Source: Melieria omissa
Lineage: Eukaryota > Arthropoda > Insecta > Diptera > Ulidiidae
Reading direction: 5' to 3'
DNA length: 64,000 nucleotides
Assembly: GCA_963971225.1 (NCBI GenBank)
Contig: OZ020269.1
Location: forward strand, 85,102,450-85,166,449
Positions 57,301-60,893 of the stretch are shown piece by piece. Below the pieces are notes generated by a model. That model saw nothing but the letters and a program-made list of their open reading frames with translations. It did not search any database and was not told where the DNA came from. The translations under genes were made by a program, and so were the position numbers. The first letter of the stretch is position 1; every line of letters starts with the position of its first letter.

Positions 57301-58933
57301 TCTATATAGGACATACTTAGGCCTCTAACTGCCTAACTTTAACTAACACTTAGGCCGAAACTGCCGGTAAATTGGCGAACTGCGGATTTGGGTGTACACC
57401 CTTGGGGCCAGAACCAATAACAAGCACCAGTCTAGCAAGCACCCTGGCCAGAATCAAATCCTGTGTAAACAACTTACGTAGGGAGCGATGGTCTAGTTTG
57501 GAAAACTGTAGGACTGCCAAGTGTTTACTAACTTGGCTTGTACTCCTGAGTCTGGGGAAATAAAGGCTGAACATATTAGAAACTTTAATTTTGAAGTAGA
57601 TTTCAATGGATTTTCGAACGATTTGCATGCTCTTCCCGAAAATCTCATTAACAATATGCCAGGGCATTCCCAATGCTGGCCAAAACTATACTTAATGCTT
57701 ATTAAATAATTCTGTCAAAAATAGGAATAAATATCTTGAGTGGTTTTGAAAACTTCAAACACTATCTTCTGTAACAGACTGTACATGAGAGGGGAGGTAC
57801 TTGAGTGGGTTTCCCTGCTTTTCGCATTGGTTGACTGAGATACGAACACGCGATCCTCTGACTCGCAGTCCAAAGCTCTAAGTAATGAGTCACTTCAATC
57901 GTATTTGACTGAATCTAAAGCAGTGATGACCACTCGCGAGTAGCAGCGACGCTGACGCTACTTTAAATTTGTATACCTTCGCCCAACGATGACCAATCAC
58001 TGATTTAATTTCATACTCGATACATTTGTGTAAAATTCTCAGGTCTTTTTCTTTCGTTCTTGTTCTAATTCGCATTCTTAATAGAATTAGTTTTAATGCG
58101 ATTGGCGCACACTGTGATGACAGTTGGTGTGACTCACCTTCATGCCGTAGCCATTCTCGTCCTTGCGCACTGTCAGCGTTAGAAACTGAAAGTTTTTCGG
58201 CGATTCCGGCATTGGTGTGATTTGTATTTGGTGGCGACGTGATGATGCCATATTGACACTGCCTCGCTGATTGGCGGCGCCGCCGCTACCATTAGCCCCA
58301 CCTCTCAATTGCACACCGCCCCCCATGCCCGCAATGCAAATGCCGCCGTGTTGTTGTTGTTGTGCACCGGCCAGGCCAACATTAGCATTATTGTTAATTG
58401 CGATGTTGTTGTTGTTGCTGCTGTTGCCGGTGCTGCTCAGCGGTGTGGTTGGTGTTGTGGCTTGGGTCGGTGCGGTTGTTTGCGGTGTTGTTGGTGTGCC
58501 GGTGATATTGCCGCCACCACCATTCAGATGTTTCCCCTTATAGTTGGCGGGCAACGGTGGCGTTTGCGGCGGTATGGCGGAAAACGGCTGTTGCGGATAG
58601 TTGGTGGTTGTGCTGCTGCTGCCGGCGCTGGAGCCAGTGGTGGGCGTGCTGGGGCTGTTGTTGTTGCTGTTGCTGGCCAATGATGGGGAGCGTGGAATTT
58701 TCGATTTCGATTTGGATTTTTTCGAATTTTTCACAGATTTCTGTTGTTTGGGTGGCGGCAGTTCGGGTGCCAAGGCCGTTGACTGTCTATTTGTGTTGCT
58801 TGTGTTGTTGCTTTTGCTGTTGTTGGTGTGCTGCAACGGCAGAGGATGTGCGCTTGATGGTTGATTGTTTGATTCTTCTGGCAAATCTTGAACCTCGTCA
58901 TACTCGTGCTCATCGATACCGAAATCTATCAAT
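20674..58933 (-). CDS. RhoGEF2: RhoGEF2 orthologue, 12 exons, both ends incomplete
   Basis: Rho guanine-nucleotide exchange factor of the PDZ-RhoGEF/LARG family. In Drosophila it links G-alpha-12/13 (Concertina) signalling to Rho1 and myosin contraction at the cell cortex; that role is family knowledge. In the sequence, twelve minus-strand exons join without a frame break into about 1,300 codons: acidic N-terminus, PDZ, coiled coil, low-complexity Pro/Gln/His region, RGS-like domain, C1 finger. Intron phases in order are 0,0,1,0,0,0,1,2,0,1,1, and every junction is GT-AG. Introns range from 58 bp to 10.5 kb. The first exon seen starts inside a codon at an acceptor, so the initiator ATG is on an upstream exon not found. 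The last exon ends at a phase-1 donor, so the DH and PH domains that carry exchange activity lie downstream, probably beyond position 1. The RGS-like and C1 order and the perfect C1 spacing make the family assignment secure. Confidence 0.92.
20795..20953 (-). CDS. RhoGEF2: RhoGEF2 exon k: second half of C1 zinc finger and basic tail
   Basis: Acceptor ttgttgcag, two bases completing GAC, 52 codons, then one base at A|GTAAGC (phase 1). The peptide DCKLNIHRPCSKVLDENCPG supplies the last zinc ligands (C, H, C, C). A basic low-complexity stretch follows (AKRKEPHNDNKISKFMGKIR) and ends RTSSDFIS. The intron on its 5' side contains a 72-bp tandem copy of this exon's own acceptor region (21,001-21,049), described separately. 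Only 67 bp separate it from the last exon. Confidence 0.94.
20995..21049 (-). pseudogene. Tandem copy of the C1 exon acceptor region (decoy splice site)
   Basis: The segment at 20,923-20,977, which spans the acceptor of RhoGEF2 exon k, is repeated 72 bp upstream in the transcript (20,995-21,049). Both copies contain GGACGGTGAATATTT-ATTTACAGTCTGCAA-AAGAAATA on the plus strand. In the upstream copy the acceptor is intact (CAG at 21,028-21,026), but the coding words read GAC TGT AAA TAA, a stop where the true exon has TTA. Using it would truncate the protein inside the C1 finger. Confidence 0.85.
21340..22090 (+). mobile_element. Non-LTR retrotransposon fragment interrupted by a SINE
   Basis: Before the SINE one frame reads WNNASVREQTQLKQTTGLLT then GHCRLRKRS. 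This matches the LTGHC...R motif that follows RNase H in I/LOA-type elements. Immediately after the SINE (from 21,754) the text HCGIAEETPELQ resembles the following C...E.ETP segment. Later sequence has many stops. The SINE therefore seems to have landed inside an older retrotransposon copy. Confidence 0.5.
21448..21753 (+). mobile_element. tRNA-derived SINE, full-length copy
   Basis: It starts CAGCCGCCGTAGCTCAGTTG with a perfect RNA polymerase III A box (TAGCTCAGTTGG). A B-box-like GAGTTCAATACTCC follows. The body contains TTTTTCTTTCGGCGGCTGTC and GGAATCGGCATAAAACGGTA, and the element ends in an (AAG)n tail. Two other copies lie in the window (29,234-31,848, split by a Helitron, and 49,605-49,931 on the minus strand), so it is a family. 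About 300 bp, no coding function. Confidence 0.85.
22091..23427. other. Intron sequence without recognised features
   Basis: Part of the 2.5-kb intron splitting the C1 domain. AT-rich, no supported open frame, repeat or transposon end. Confidence 0.5.
23428..23539 (-). CDS. RhoGEF2: RhoGEF2 exon j: first half of C1 zinc finger
   Basis: Acceptor ttattttcag, phase 0, 37 codons plus one base to G|GTGGGT. The peptide starts MIVRGHPLVLRQYYEVTHCN and ends YHCT. With the next exon it gives a perfect C1 signature: H-x12-C-x2-C-x13-C-x2-C-x4-H-x2-C-x7-C, two zinc ions expected. C1 domains of RhoGEF2-type proteins aid membrane placement. Whether this copy binds diacylglycerol was not judged. The intron that splits the finger falls between the third cysteine and the next cysteine pair member. 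Confidence 0.95.
23611..23797 (-). CDS. RhoGEF2: RhoGEF2 exon i: end of RGS-like domain
   Basis: It enters with one base completing ATC after tttttatag and ends in phase 0 at AAG|GTTGGT. It carries 62 codons, EEYEKDLPLEDPKKLALCSA and then helical sequence to SFKSRLMGKNRK. The closing helices of the RH domain are expected here; PDZ-RhoGEF and LARG have a Y-E-E/D run in the same place. The basic tail SFKSRLMGKNRK leads to the C1 domain. The upstream intron is only 58 bp. This is the only coding exon among c-l with a phase-2 acceptor, which matters for possible alternative first exons. Confidence 0.92.
23856..24648 (-). CDS. RhoGEF2: RhoGEF2 exon h: RGS-like (RH) domain, main part
   Basis: The acceptor is ctactttcag and the first two bases complete GAT. 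There are 263 full codons, then two bases at an AT|GTGAGT donor (phase 2). It begins DRLNKTTSGSWELVEKDGE, with a proline-rich stretch next. An acidic stretch (MEDEDASDQEGPF) precedes the RGS-homology domain. Typical RH signatures are AAFLAVFLNYVLSNSEPSPL, LLFYLITGLYKEGSAKDMRK and TRTEGLGTIYG. In p115-RhoGEF the acidic segment before the RGS box gives GAP activity toward G-alpha-13. The acidic tract here is similarly placed, but the function is inference. Codon use is GC-richer than the surrounding introns. Confidence 0.93.
24649..26272. other. Intron sequence with a GC-rich, promoter-like block
   Basis: AT-rich to about 25,200. From about 25,550 to 26,050 it is GC-richer. On the plus strand a short ATG frame beginning MPPPTDN runs into a donor (CAG|GTGAGC near 25,780). 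No known exon matches its phase on that strand. Treated as possible regulatory DNA. Confidence 0.3.
26273..26511. mobile_element. hAT-type MITE with 8-bp target duplication
   Basis: The left end CAAGGCGAATTCATACCAGG continues TGATAGCGT, and its inverted copy ends the element at 26,483-26,511 with one mismatch in 29. AATCTCTG flanks both sides (26,265-26,272 and 26,512-26,519). The first bases, CAAGG, fit the hAT end consensus. The 239-bp interior has no transposase and includes an inverted AGATTGTCAAA pair. Confidence 0.9.
26545..26733. mobile_element. piggyBac-type MITE with TTAA target duplication
   Basis: The ends are CACTAGAAAGACC and its inverted copy GGTCTTTCTAGTG, both bordered by TTAA (26,541-26,544 and 26,734-26,737), the defining target of piggyBac elements. 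A palindromic GACCATTATGGTC lies just inside the left end. Length 189 bp, no transposase frame. It begins only 33 bp from the hAT MITE. Confidence 0.88.
26757..27775. repeat. 36-bp minisatellite, about 28 copies, open in one frame
   Basis: The unit is close to GTTCTAGAACAGTGATGACC followed by ATTCTGCTACTCGTGA. Occasional units have 20- to 30-bp insertions (GTACCATTCTTCTTCAGCTA). Because 36 is divisible by three, the plus strand translates as a repeating hydrophobic 12-mer (SSRTVMTILLLV) over long stretches. The frame is broken near 27,433 and 27,745. The downstream text YTECSVPCKKFCKNHN vaguely recalls the Cys-rich end of piggyBac transposases. I treat the frame as a by-product of the repeat. 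Confidence 0.85.
27776..29233. other. Intron sequence with a GC-rich island at 28.1-28.56 kb
   Basis: The island contains two minus-strand donors of good quality: ATGCCATC|GTGAGT (exon side ending at 28,318) and ATGCCAATGCG|GTGAGT (ending at 28,417). Both follow an ATGCCA and both leave in phase 2. These might be alternative first exons. The remaining sequence is AT-rich and empty. Confidence 0.3.
29234..29387 (+). mobile_element. SINE, 5' part, split by a Helitron
   Basis: It matches the other SINE copies from GCAGCCGCCGTAGCTCAGCT through the T-run and TTCTTTCGGCG to GAGAGTAAAA. The remaining 3' part resumes at 31,740 after the Helitron, so the two pieces were one element before insertion. 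Confidence 0.9.
29388..31739 (+). mobile_element. Non-autonomous Helitron inserted in a SINE
   Basis: The 2,352-bp insert begins TCTATATATATAAAAATGAA and ends GCCGCGGTGCCCAGCTAG. Those are the 5'-TC and CTAG-3' termini of Helitrons, placed exactly between an A (29,387) and a T (31,740) with no target duplication. A GC-rich region near the 3' end could form the required hairpin. Two internal repeat sets make up the body: units of about 250-330 bp with GGGCGTGGCACCGCCCATAC words (29,560-30,660) and units of about 115-130 bp with TTGACTTCAAACTT words (30,860-31,690). There is no Rep or helicase frame, so it depends on enzymes from elsewhere. Confidence 0.9.
31740..31848 (+). mobile_element. SINE, 3' part, after the Helitron
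   Basis: It continues the interrupted SINE with TTACCTATAAAAAAGCTCCC, then GGAATCGGCATAAAACTGTA and CACAACACGGTTG. It stops before the AAG tail seen in the full copy, so this SINE is 3'-truncated. Confidence 0.88.
31849..32530. other. Intron sequence without recognised features
   Basis: A plus-strand open frame of about 108 codons (32,117-32,443) has no domain or coding-like composition and is not called. Confidence 0.4.
32531..33316. mobile_element. PIF/Harbinger-type non-autonomous element
   Basis: Inverted ends TGGTCAAACTCCATAAAGCG (left) and its complement on the right continue CGTTTCA before diverging. TAA flanks both sides (32,528-32,530 and 33,317-33,319), a 3-bp duplication as in PIF/Harbinger. 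Near the right end the words AACGCG and GAAACGCG recur. There is no transposase. Superfamily rests on the duplication length only. Confidence 0.75.
33512..33590 (+). other. tRNA-like sequence
   Basis: GCCTCGGTAGCCTAACGTG and then GTGGGTTCGACTCCTAC with a perfect B box (GGTTCGACTCC) give a plausible T arm. The acceptor stem does not pair and the A box is poor. Most likely a decayed tRNA or the head of another tRNA-derived SINE, not a working tRNA gene. Confidence 0.4.
33591..35133. other. Intron sequence with a GC-rich block and a hairpin
   Basis: At 34,140-34,330 the sequence is GC-rich with GCGAGAGCGTGAG and GTTGTTGTTGTTG words, and may be regulatory. A perfect 9-bp stem (CTGGCTTGC/GCAAGCCAG, loop TGC) lies at about 34,678-34,698. 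No gene is supported. Confidence 0.35.
35134..35224 (-). CDS. RhoGEF2: RhoGEF2 exon g: short linker exon
   Basis: Thirty codons plus one base, entering in phase 0 (ttttctag) and leaving in phase 1 at G|GTAAGT. The peptide begins ELGQTPMNLNHLKKHRRVVS and ends SPENMHPRHP. It is basic, with a HLKKHRR patch and an SSP site. It was recognised from strong splice sites and exact phase fit between the Pro/Gln-rich exon and the RGS exon, not from a known domain. The downstream intron of 10.5 kb is the largest complete intron and holds most of the DNA transposons. Confidence 0.85.
35225..37059. other. RhoGEF2 intron with TG microsatellites
   Basis: A (TG)n tract lies at about 36,287-36,309, a (GA)n at about 36,850-36,868 and another (TG)n at about 36,935-36,953. 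No other feature. Confidence 0.5.
37060..38304 (-). CDS. RhoGEF2: RhoGEF2 exon f: large Pro/Gln/His-rich region
   Basis: A 415-codon exon in phase 0 at both ends, acceptor catttcaacag and donor GCT|GTAAGT. It starts DAPTVKLQPTANNK. It contains poly-Gln blocks mixed with His, a run of nine His followed by Asn repeats, poly-Ala and several proline motifs of SH3-ligand type (IPPPLPQRNPPR, TPPPLPPRQPG). Basic Ser/Lys clusters (SSSKSKNKY, KKRAKSKTK) suggest a disordered, phosphorylated scaffold. No folded domain is recognised. The open frame runs on past both splice sites, but the consensus acceptor and donor and the matching phases to exons e and g argue for these limits. Plus-strand open frames over this exon are antisense shadows produced by its GC-rich triplet repeats. 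Confidence 0.88.
38305..40087. other. RhoGEF2 intron without recognised features
   Basis: The open frame of the large exon extends upstream to 38,511, but the consensus acceptor at 38,305-38,307 marks it as intron. Short (GA)n and (GT)n runs occur near 38,815 and 38,855. Confidence 0.5.
40088..40261 (-). CDS. RhoGEF2: RhoGEF2 exon e: coiled-coil segment
   Basis: Fifty-eight codons, phase 0 at both ends, acceptor tctcttgcag and donor GAG|GTATGT. The sequence is rich in Lys, Glu, Leu and Gln with heptad-like spacing (KIQTLQKMLEQEKLNLERLK, then NIRKLREQLRQVGAE). This predicts two short coiled-coil helices separated by a Gly/Asn/Pro turn (GDTNNPSY). A coiled coil just after the PDZ is a known feature of PDZ-RhoGEF and LARG. 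A role in self-association here is inference. Confidence 0.9.
40326..40462 (-). CDS. RhoGEF2: RhoGEF2 exon d: post-PDZ linker
   Basis: The acceptor ctttacag leaves two bases that complete GCC with the G from exon c. Forty-five codons follow to a phase-0 donor GAT|GTAAAG. The peptide begins STIVELAVKRSQEIARPTS and continues with Ser/Thr/Pro-rich sequence to GPQPVD. The first residues likely complete the final PDZ strand (NLIKASTIVELAV). The rest is a basic, phosphorylatable linker to the coiled coil. The next intron is only 64 bp. Confidence 0.9.
40463..41900. other. RhoGEF2 intron sequence
   Basis: AT-rich. At 41,400-41,780 it is GC-richer with (TG)n near 41,537-41,569 and several CGACACCGCGACACCGC-like direct repeats near 41,732-41,750. 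No gene. Confidence 0.4.
41920..43400. repeat. Degenerate tandem array with GCATGCAATA words
   Basis: Units of roughly 120-160 bp contain AAAATTGCATGATATTTTGT and AAACTCGCATGCAATAATTTT, often preceded by ATGCGTACAGAGCGATGC. Clear examples begin near 42,290, 42,590, 42,768, 42,968 and 43,080, with decayed ones earlier. The word reappears at 44,330 (AAATTGCATGCAATAAAATC), beyond a mariner relic, which suggests the mariner inserted into the array. Confidence 0.7.
43838..44230 (+). mobile_element. Mariner transposase relic, C-terminal half
   Basis: It reads EIIYEPLPYDQTFNSVMNNL, then a stretch that in mariner is NRK..VFHQDNARPHTS (here SNRKRTLVHQANVKTHTS). A shifted frame follows with HPPCSPDLAPSD-like sequence, and the end shows the decayed NRDQ.FYERGIMELP motif. 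The second catalytic aspartate region is altered (QDN to QAN) and frames are broken, so it is inactive. Confidence 0.75.
44231..45256. other. RhoGEF2 intron with a GC-richer block
   Basis: From 44,530 to 45,060 GC content rises and open frames appear on both strands, none with domain or splice support. A (GT)n tract lies at about 44,836-44,848. Confidence 0.35.
45257..45841. mobile_element. hAT-type non-autonomous element with 8-bp target duplication
   Basis: Ends CAGTGTTGCCA (left) and TGGCAACATTG (right) are inverted with one mismatch. CACTAACG occurs directly on both sides (45,249-45,256 and 45,842-45,849). The interior repeats TCTCCTAAA-like words and has no transposase. The left end is shared with the element at 12,712. 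Confidence 0.9.
45850..46899. other. RhoGEF2 intron with a possible SINE trace
   Basis: At about 46,360-46,405 the text GTTTGGATTCGGTGTTATAC TGTAGGTGCCCTTCC resembles the 3' part of the SINE in strongly diverged form. Otherwise featureless. Confidence 0.35.
46900..47400 (+). mobile_element. Second, distinct mariner transposase relic
   Basis: Shifted frames give LTGKQEEENAK, FFDYNGVMH (mariner FFDYNG), RTVNAKYYPEVFCRLYEAIR, LHHNYAPADAS-like and, at the end, IPKEAYQKYFK. This matches a different mariner lineage from the relic at 43.8 kb, one with FFDYNG and AIRRK motifs. Many frame breaks. Confidence 0.75.
47659..48127 (-). mobile_element. Probable solo LTR, minus orientation
   Basis: On the minus strand the segment could start TGTCCCGAAATGTCGGG and ends AATTTTCGTGACA, giving TG...CA ends. 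It carries a TATA box (GGTATAAAAGCAGC, about 47,860-47,873) and downstream an AATAAAGTG polyadenylation signal (about 47,755-47,763) in LTR order. The other boundary is uncertain and no target duplication was found. No gag or pol nearby. Confidence 0.5.
48128..48691. other. RhoGEF2 intron without recognised features
   Basis: Mixed composition. Nothing beyond the splice sites of exon c at its right border. Confidence 0.4.
48692..48749 (-). CDS. RhoGEF2: RhoGEF2 exon c: end of PDZ
   Basis: Nineteen codons plus one base, entering in phase 0 after tttgtag and leaving in phase 1 at G|GTATGT. The peptide VNGQEVRSEKHPTVVNLIK supplies the last PDZ strand and helix B (VNG...H..VV.LIK), the helix that contacts the C-terminal carboxylate of PDZ ligands. 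In the human family the same position reads VNGT...H.EVVKLIK. It was too short to appear as a long open frame and was found by joining domain logic to the splice sites. Confidence 0.93.
49220..49312 (-). CDS. RhoGEF2: RhoGEF2 exon b: central PDZ
   Basis: Thirty-one codons in phase 0 at both ends, acceptor ctttgcag and donor AAG|GTTTGC. The peptide starts VSGDNPVYVESV and continues with KPGGAAQIAGLVAGDMILK. This is the classical beta-B to beta-D part of a PDZ domain: the SGD turn, the V-x-x-V-x-PGGAA-x-x-AGL helix A region and the GD-x-I-L strand. It aligns by eye with human PDZ-RhoGEF (VSGD...SVRPGGAA...GDRIIKVNG). The exon lies 8.8 kb from the previous one; the intervening intron carries the GGATAG array and retroelement relics. 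Confidence 0.93.
49605..49931 (-). mobile_element. tRNA-derived SINE, minus-strand copy
   Basis: In minus orientation it begins AGCAGCCGCCGTAGCTCAGC with an intact A box, has a better B box (GGTTCAAGACTCC) than the other copies, and ends in the (GAAGAA)n tail at 49,605. About 327 bp. It sits 290 bp upstream (in transcript terms) of the central PDZ exon. Confidence 0.88.
49932..51429. other. RhoGEF2 intron with mixed composition
   Basis: A (CA)n tract is at about 50,213-50,234. GC-richer DNA from 50,570 to 50,960 may be regulatory. No supported gene. Confidence 0.35.
51430..52870. repeat. GGATAG/GGGATA array with strict strand asymmetry
   Basis: About 1.4 kb of AGGATA, GGGATA, GGGACA and GAATA words, purine-rich on the plus strand and pyrimidine-rich on the minus. 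Three higher-order units each contain a non-repeat spacer (GGATTTTTTCCCGTG...CTCTCCG...GCTACCCACGCTTTAAGTAA) at about 51,566, 51,984 and 52,570. Very long minus-strand frames rich in Pro, Ser, Tyr and Leu are repeat artefacts. It differs from the insect telomere repeat TTAGG. Confidence 0.92.
52871..55149. other. RhoGEF2 intron with a GAT microsatellite
   Basis: A (GAT)n-like stretch occurs at about 54,466-54,515. A small outlying GGATGGAAT patch lies near 53,020-53,060. No gene. Confidence 0.45.
55150..55905 (-). mobile_element. Non-LTR retrotransposon RNase H fragment, minus strand
   Basis: On the minus strand 55,745-55,900 reads LQRLMSDLTISWITGHVGIL then GNESADELVR, a clear RNase H segment (W..GH.GI.GNE.AD). 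The sequence to 55,150 probably belongs to the same element. It ends abruptly at 55,905 against a plus-strand reverse-transcriptase fragment. Confidence 0.65.
55906..56547 (+). mobile_element. Non-LTR reverse-transcriptase tail with poly(A)
   Basis: Two frames carry the common C-terminal region of Jockey/CR1-type elements: SLEHRRNVACMVLFYRYSFG, then after a shift RTTHYRESSFLARTARLWNG and LPADIFPSTYDLDGIKAR. The frame stops at 56,534 and a run of about 12 A follows, marking a true 3' end. 5'-truncated and frameshifted. Confidence 0.75.
57060..57570 (+). mobile_element. Non-LTR retrotransposon RNase H fragment
   Basis: The frame from 57,089 reads RIRVHSESRTALKALKNARV and later LQLIWVAEHCAVQGNE, a decayed RNase H (normally W.PGH.G..GNE.AD). 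The following frame, to about 57,560, includes ARIKSCVNNLRRERWSSLEN. Distinct from the two neighbouring fragments by sequence. Confidence 0.65.
57571..58137. other. RhoGEF2 intron without recognised features
   Basis: Short AT-rich stretch before the donor of the first visible coding exon. No gene. Confidence 0.45.
58138..58933 (-). CDS. RhoGEF2: RhoGEF2 exon a: acidic N-terminus, Ser/Asn/Thr-rich linker, start of PDZ
   Basis: The acceptor is ttcatttgcag followed by one base that completes a codon (phase 2), then 265 codons to a GTGAGT donor. It opens with an acidic segment (LIDFGIDEHEYDEVQDLPEE). A long low-complexity stretch follows, with Lys/Ser repeats, poly-Asn, poly-Gln, Gly-rich and Pro/Thr-rich tracts. 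It ends with the first beta strands of a PDZ domain (QFLTLTVRKDENGYGMK). GYGM matches the carboxylate-binding loop, GFGF in human PDZ-RhoGEF. The first in-frame ATG inside the exon lies far past the acidic segment, so translation almost certainly begins on an upstream exon that ends in phase 2. Trinucleotide-rich tracts such as GTT/TGC runs on the plus strand encode the Asn and Gln repeats and are likely length-polymorphic. Confidence 0.9.
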
Positions 58934-60048
58934 CTGCAAATGAAGAAAAACAGAAAAGCGAAAAATTAAAATATTTATAAAATATGTTTTATGTTGGTGG
59001 TATATAGATTATAAAGGTTTTGAAAGCTTGCTGAAAATTCAAACTAAAAATATGAAATAGTTTCATCACTTCCTACACTTTGGTCGCCCAAAACAACCAC
59101 ACACACACACGCACATCAAACACGGAAAACCCATTAAAGACATAAATTGACGCCAACCTTCGGGCAATAATTTCCAGCTGTCAAGCGACACATTTTTCAC
59201 ACCTCATACTGGCGAGTTTTGAATTTTTGTATAAATAAATCTTACAAAAAAGCGACATTAAGATGCATTCAGCGACAGCTTCATCAAGTGTCGGCGCACA
59301 GAATGCGCGCCATCGCATCGAAATGGGCAAAAACCGCTTCTAAATAAGGTAAACACAATAAATTACAACAACAAATGCAAGCACATACATATGTACGTAT
59401 GTATGTAAGCAATCGATAAGTGCAACAAAACAAGAGAAGACTGCATAAAATGTCCAAAGCAACAAGCAACTGTCGCAATGCTTTAAATAGGAAATTGGCG
59501 GCTGCGAAGCGATTCCAAAAAAACAATGCAACGACAACAACAACACGACACGCAATAGTAGCCAATAGTTGTGTTAAAAAGTAATAAAGCTGCAATTAAA
59601 AATATGAATTTAATCGATTTAATTTATGATAGAAGCTGCAATCAATCATTTGGCGCACTCAATTGTCCAAACGGCGCGAAGTGAAGACGAATGTAATCGC
59701 ATACGGGGCGATGACGAAGTGCCCCCAGTGGTTGTGGTTAATTGAACTCACCAGAAATTGGTGCCTGACACAAGCAAAAGTTCATGAACTAAGCGTAAAC
59801 AGAGTGGAGTGCAGGCGGAAGTAATGCAAATCAGCTGATTCGCAGTTTCAAATTCAGCAGCTGATGCGGATGCAATCAGCTGTTCAACATTGAAGAGCGA
59901 ATTATTGCGAAAACAGAGCTGTGCGAGTGGAAATTTGTTGAAAATTTGATTTGAAAAAGTGTGATTCGAATTGGTGCAATTTCAGTTAAATCCGATGTAG
60001 AAATGTATGCAAAATATATTTCAAAAAAGGAATAGTTCTTTTGTACTA
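58934..60048. other. Upstream intron or 5' region of RhoGEF2
   Basis: A strong minus-strand donor (TTTCTG|GTGAGT, exon side ending near 59,752) follows GC-richer DNA up to about 59,940. Splicing it to the first visible exon would put TGA or a downstream stop in the relevant frames, so it can only be untranslated. No other feature. Confidence 0.35.
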
Positions 60049-60345
60049 AGATCGGAGATCAGTTCCGAATGGGTTTTTAATCGAACCATGCAGCTTTTTC
60101 GCCCTTTGAACCGAACCAAAAACCAAATTAATGAAATTTGCTAACTGAAAACCAAACCATTCTGTCTTCAGAAGCGACTCAATTAAACCGAAAGAGATCG
60201 GTTCCGAATGGGTTTTGAACCGACCGACCCAGCCGAACCAAAAACCGAATCAATGAAATTTGCAAATGTCTATACCGAACTGTTGGTTTTCAGTCAGGTT
60301 TCAGGTTTTCACCATTATAATTTCAAAAGCGACTCAATTAAAACC
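60049..60345. repeat. About 145-bp tandem duplication
   Basis: Two units contain GATCGGTTCCGAATGGGTTTT (first copy GATCAGTTCCGAATGGG), AACCGAACCAAAAACC and AAGCGACTCAATTAAA in the same order, starting near 60,057 and 60,205. Confidence 0.75.
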
Positions 60346-60635
60346 GGTTCAGAACATTAAAATATGAAAAAATATTCGTCGAAAGTCAGCTGATTGAGAC
60401 TTAATTCATTGGGTTGAGTTTTATTCGTTTTATTGGTAGTCAGTGTTAATTTCTCCGTCAAATAAGGTTAGGTTCAAGTAGCAGCCTTCTTCCGATTCCC
60501 CCTTTGCGGTGAACTTCTCTAATATCAAGAAATGAAAGCTCGACTAAGCTTGTCCAAAACAAAGATCTTGGTTATCTTAGTTTCTCCTGGGACAATGGCA
60601 AAAAATTGTAGGACCGTATCTTTTTTCCAACCAGA

Positions 60636-60893
60636 GTTGCCGCTTTTGGTCTTTTCGAACCAAAATGGTCAGATTTTGTTGCTTTGGTCCGTTGGTCTAT
60701 TTAAAAGAATTTCGGTCCGTTTGTGATGTGAATATCTTTACATTAGTACAAAAAATTGATTTAAAAAAAAATAAAATTGTAATTTAAAAATTACTTTAAA
60801 GATAACGCAAATTCTTGATTTAGTCGGTTGAGGTGGGATTTGGTTGAAAGTTTGGTCGTAAAAAATGTTTTCAAGTGGCAACACTAACCGCAA
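60636..60893. mobile_element. hAT-like MITE, copy 1
   Basis: It begins CAGAGTTGCCGCTTTTGGTC and ends near AGTGGCAACACT, a short inverted pair. The first 165 bases recur at 63,835 to the window end, including TCGGTCCGTTT-GTGATGTGAATAT and AATTTAAAAATTACTTTAAA. No target duplication was found. Confidence 0.55.

Noticed and set aside
59744..59800. Initiator exon of RhoGEF2 ending at the GTGAGT donor
   Set aside because: The short ATG frame there (MNFCLCQAPIS) leaves in phase 1, and joining it to exon a gives an immediate stop.
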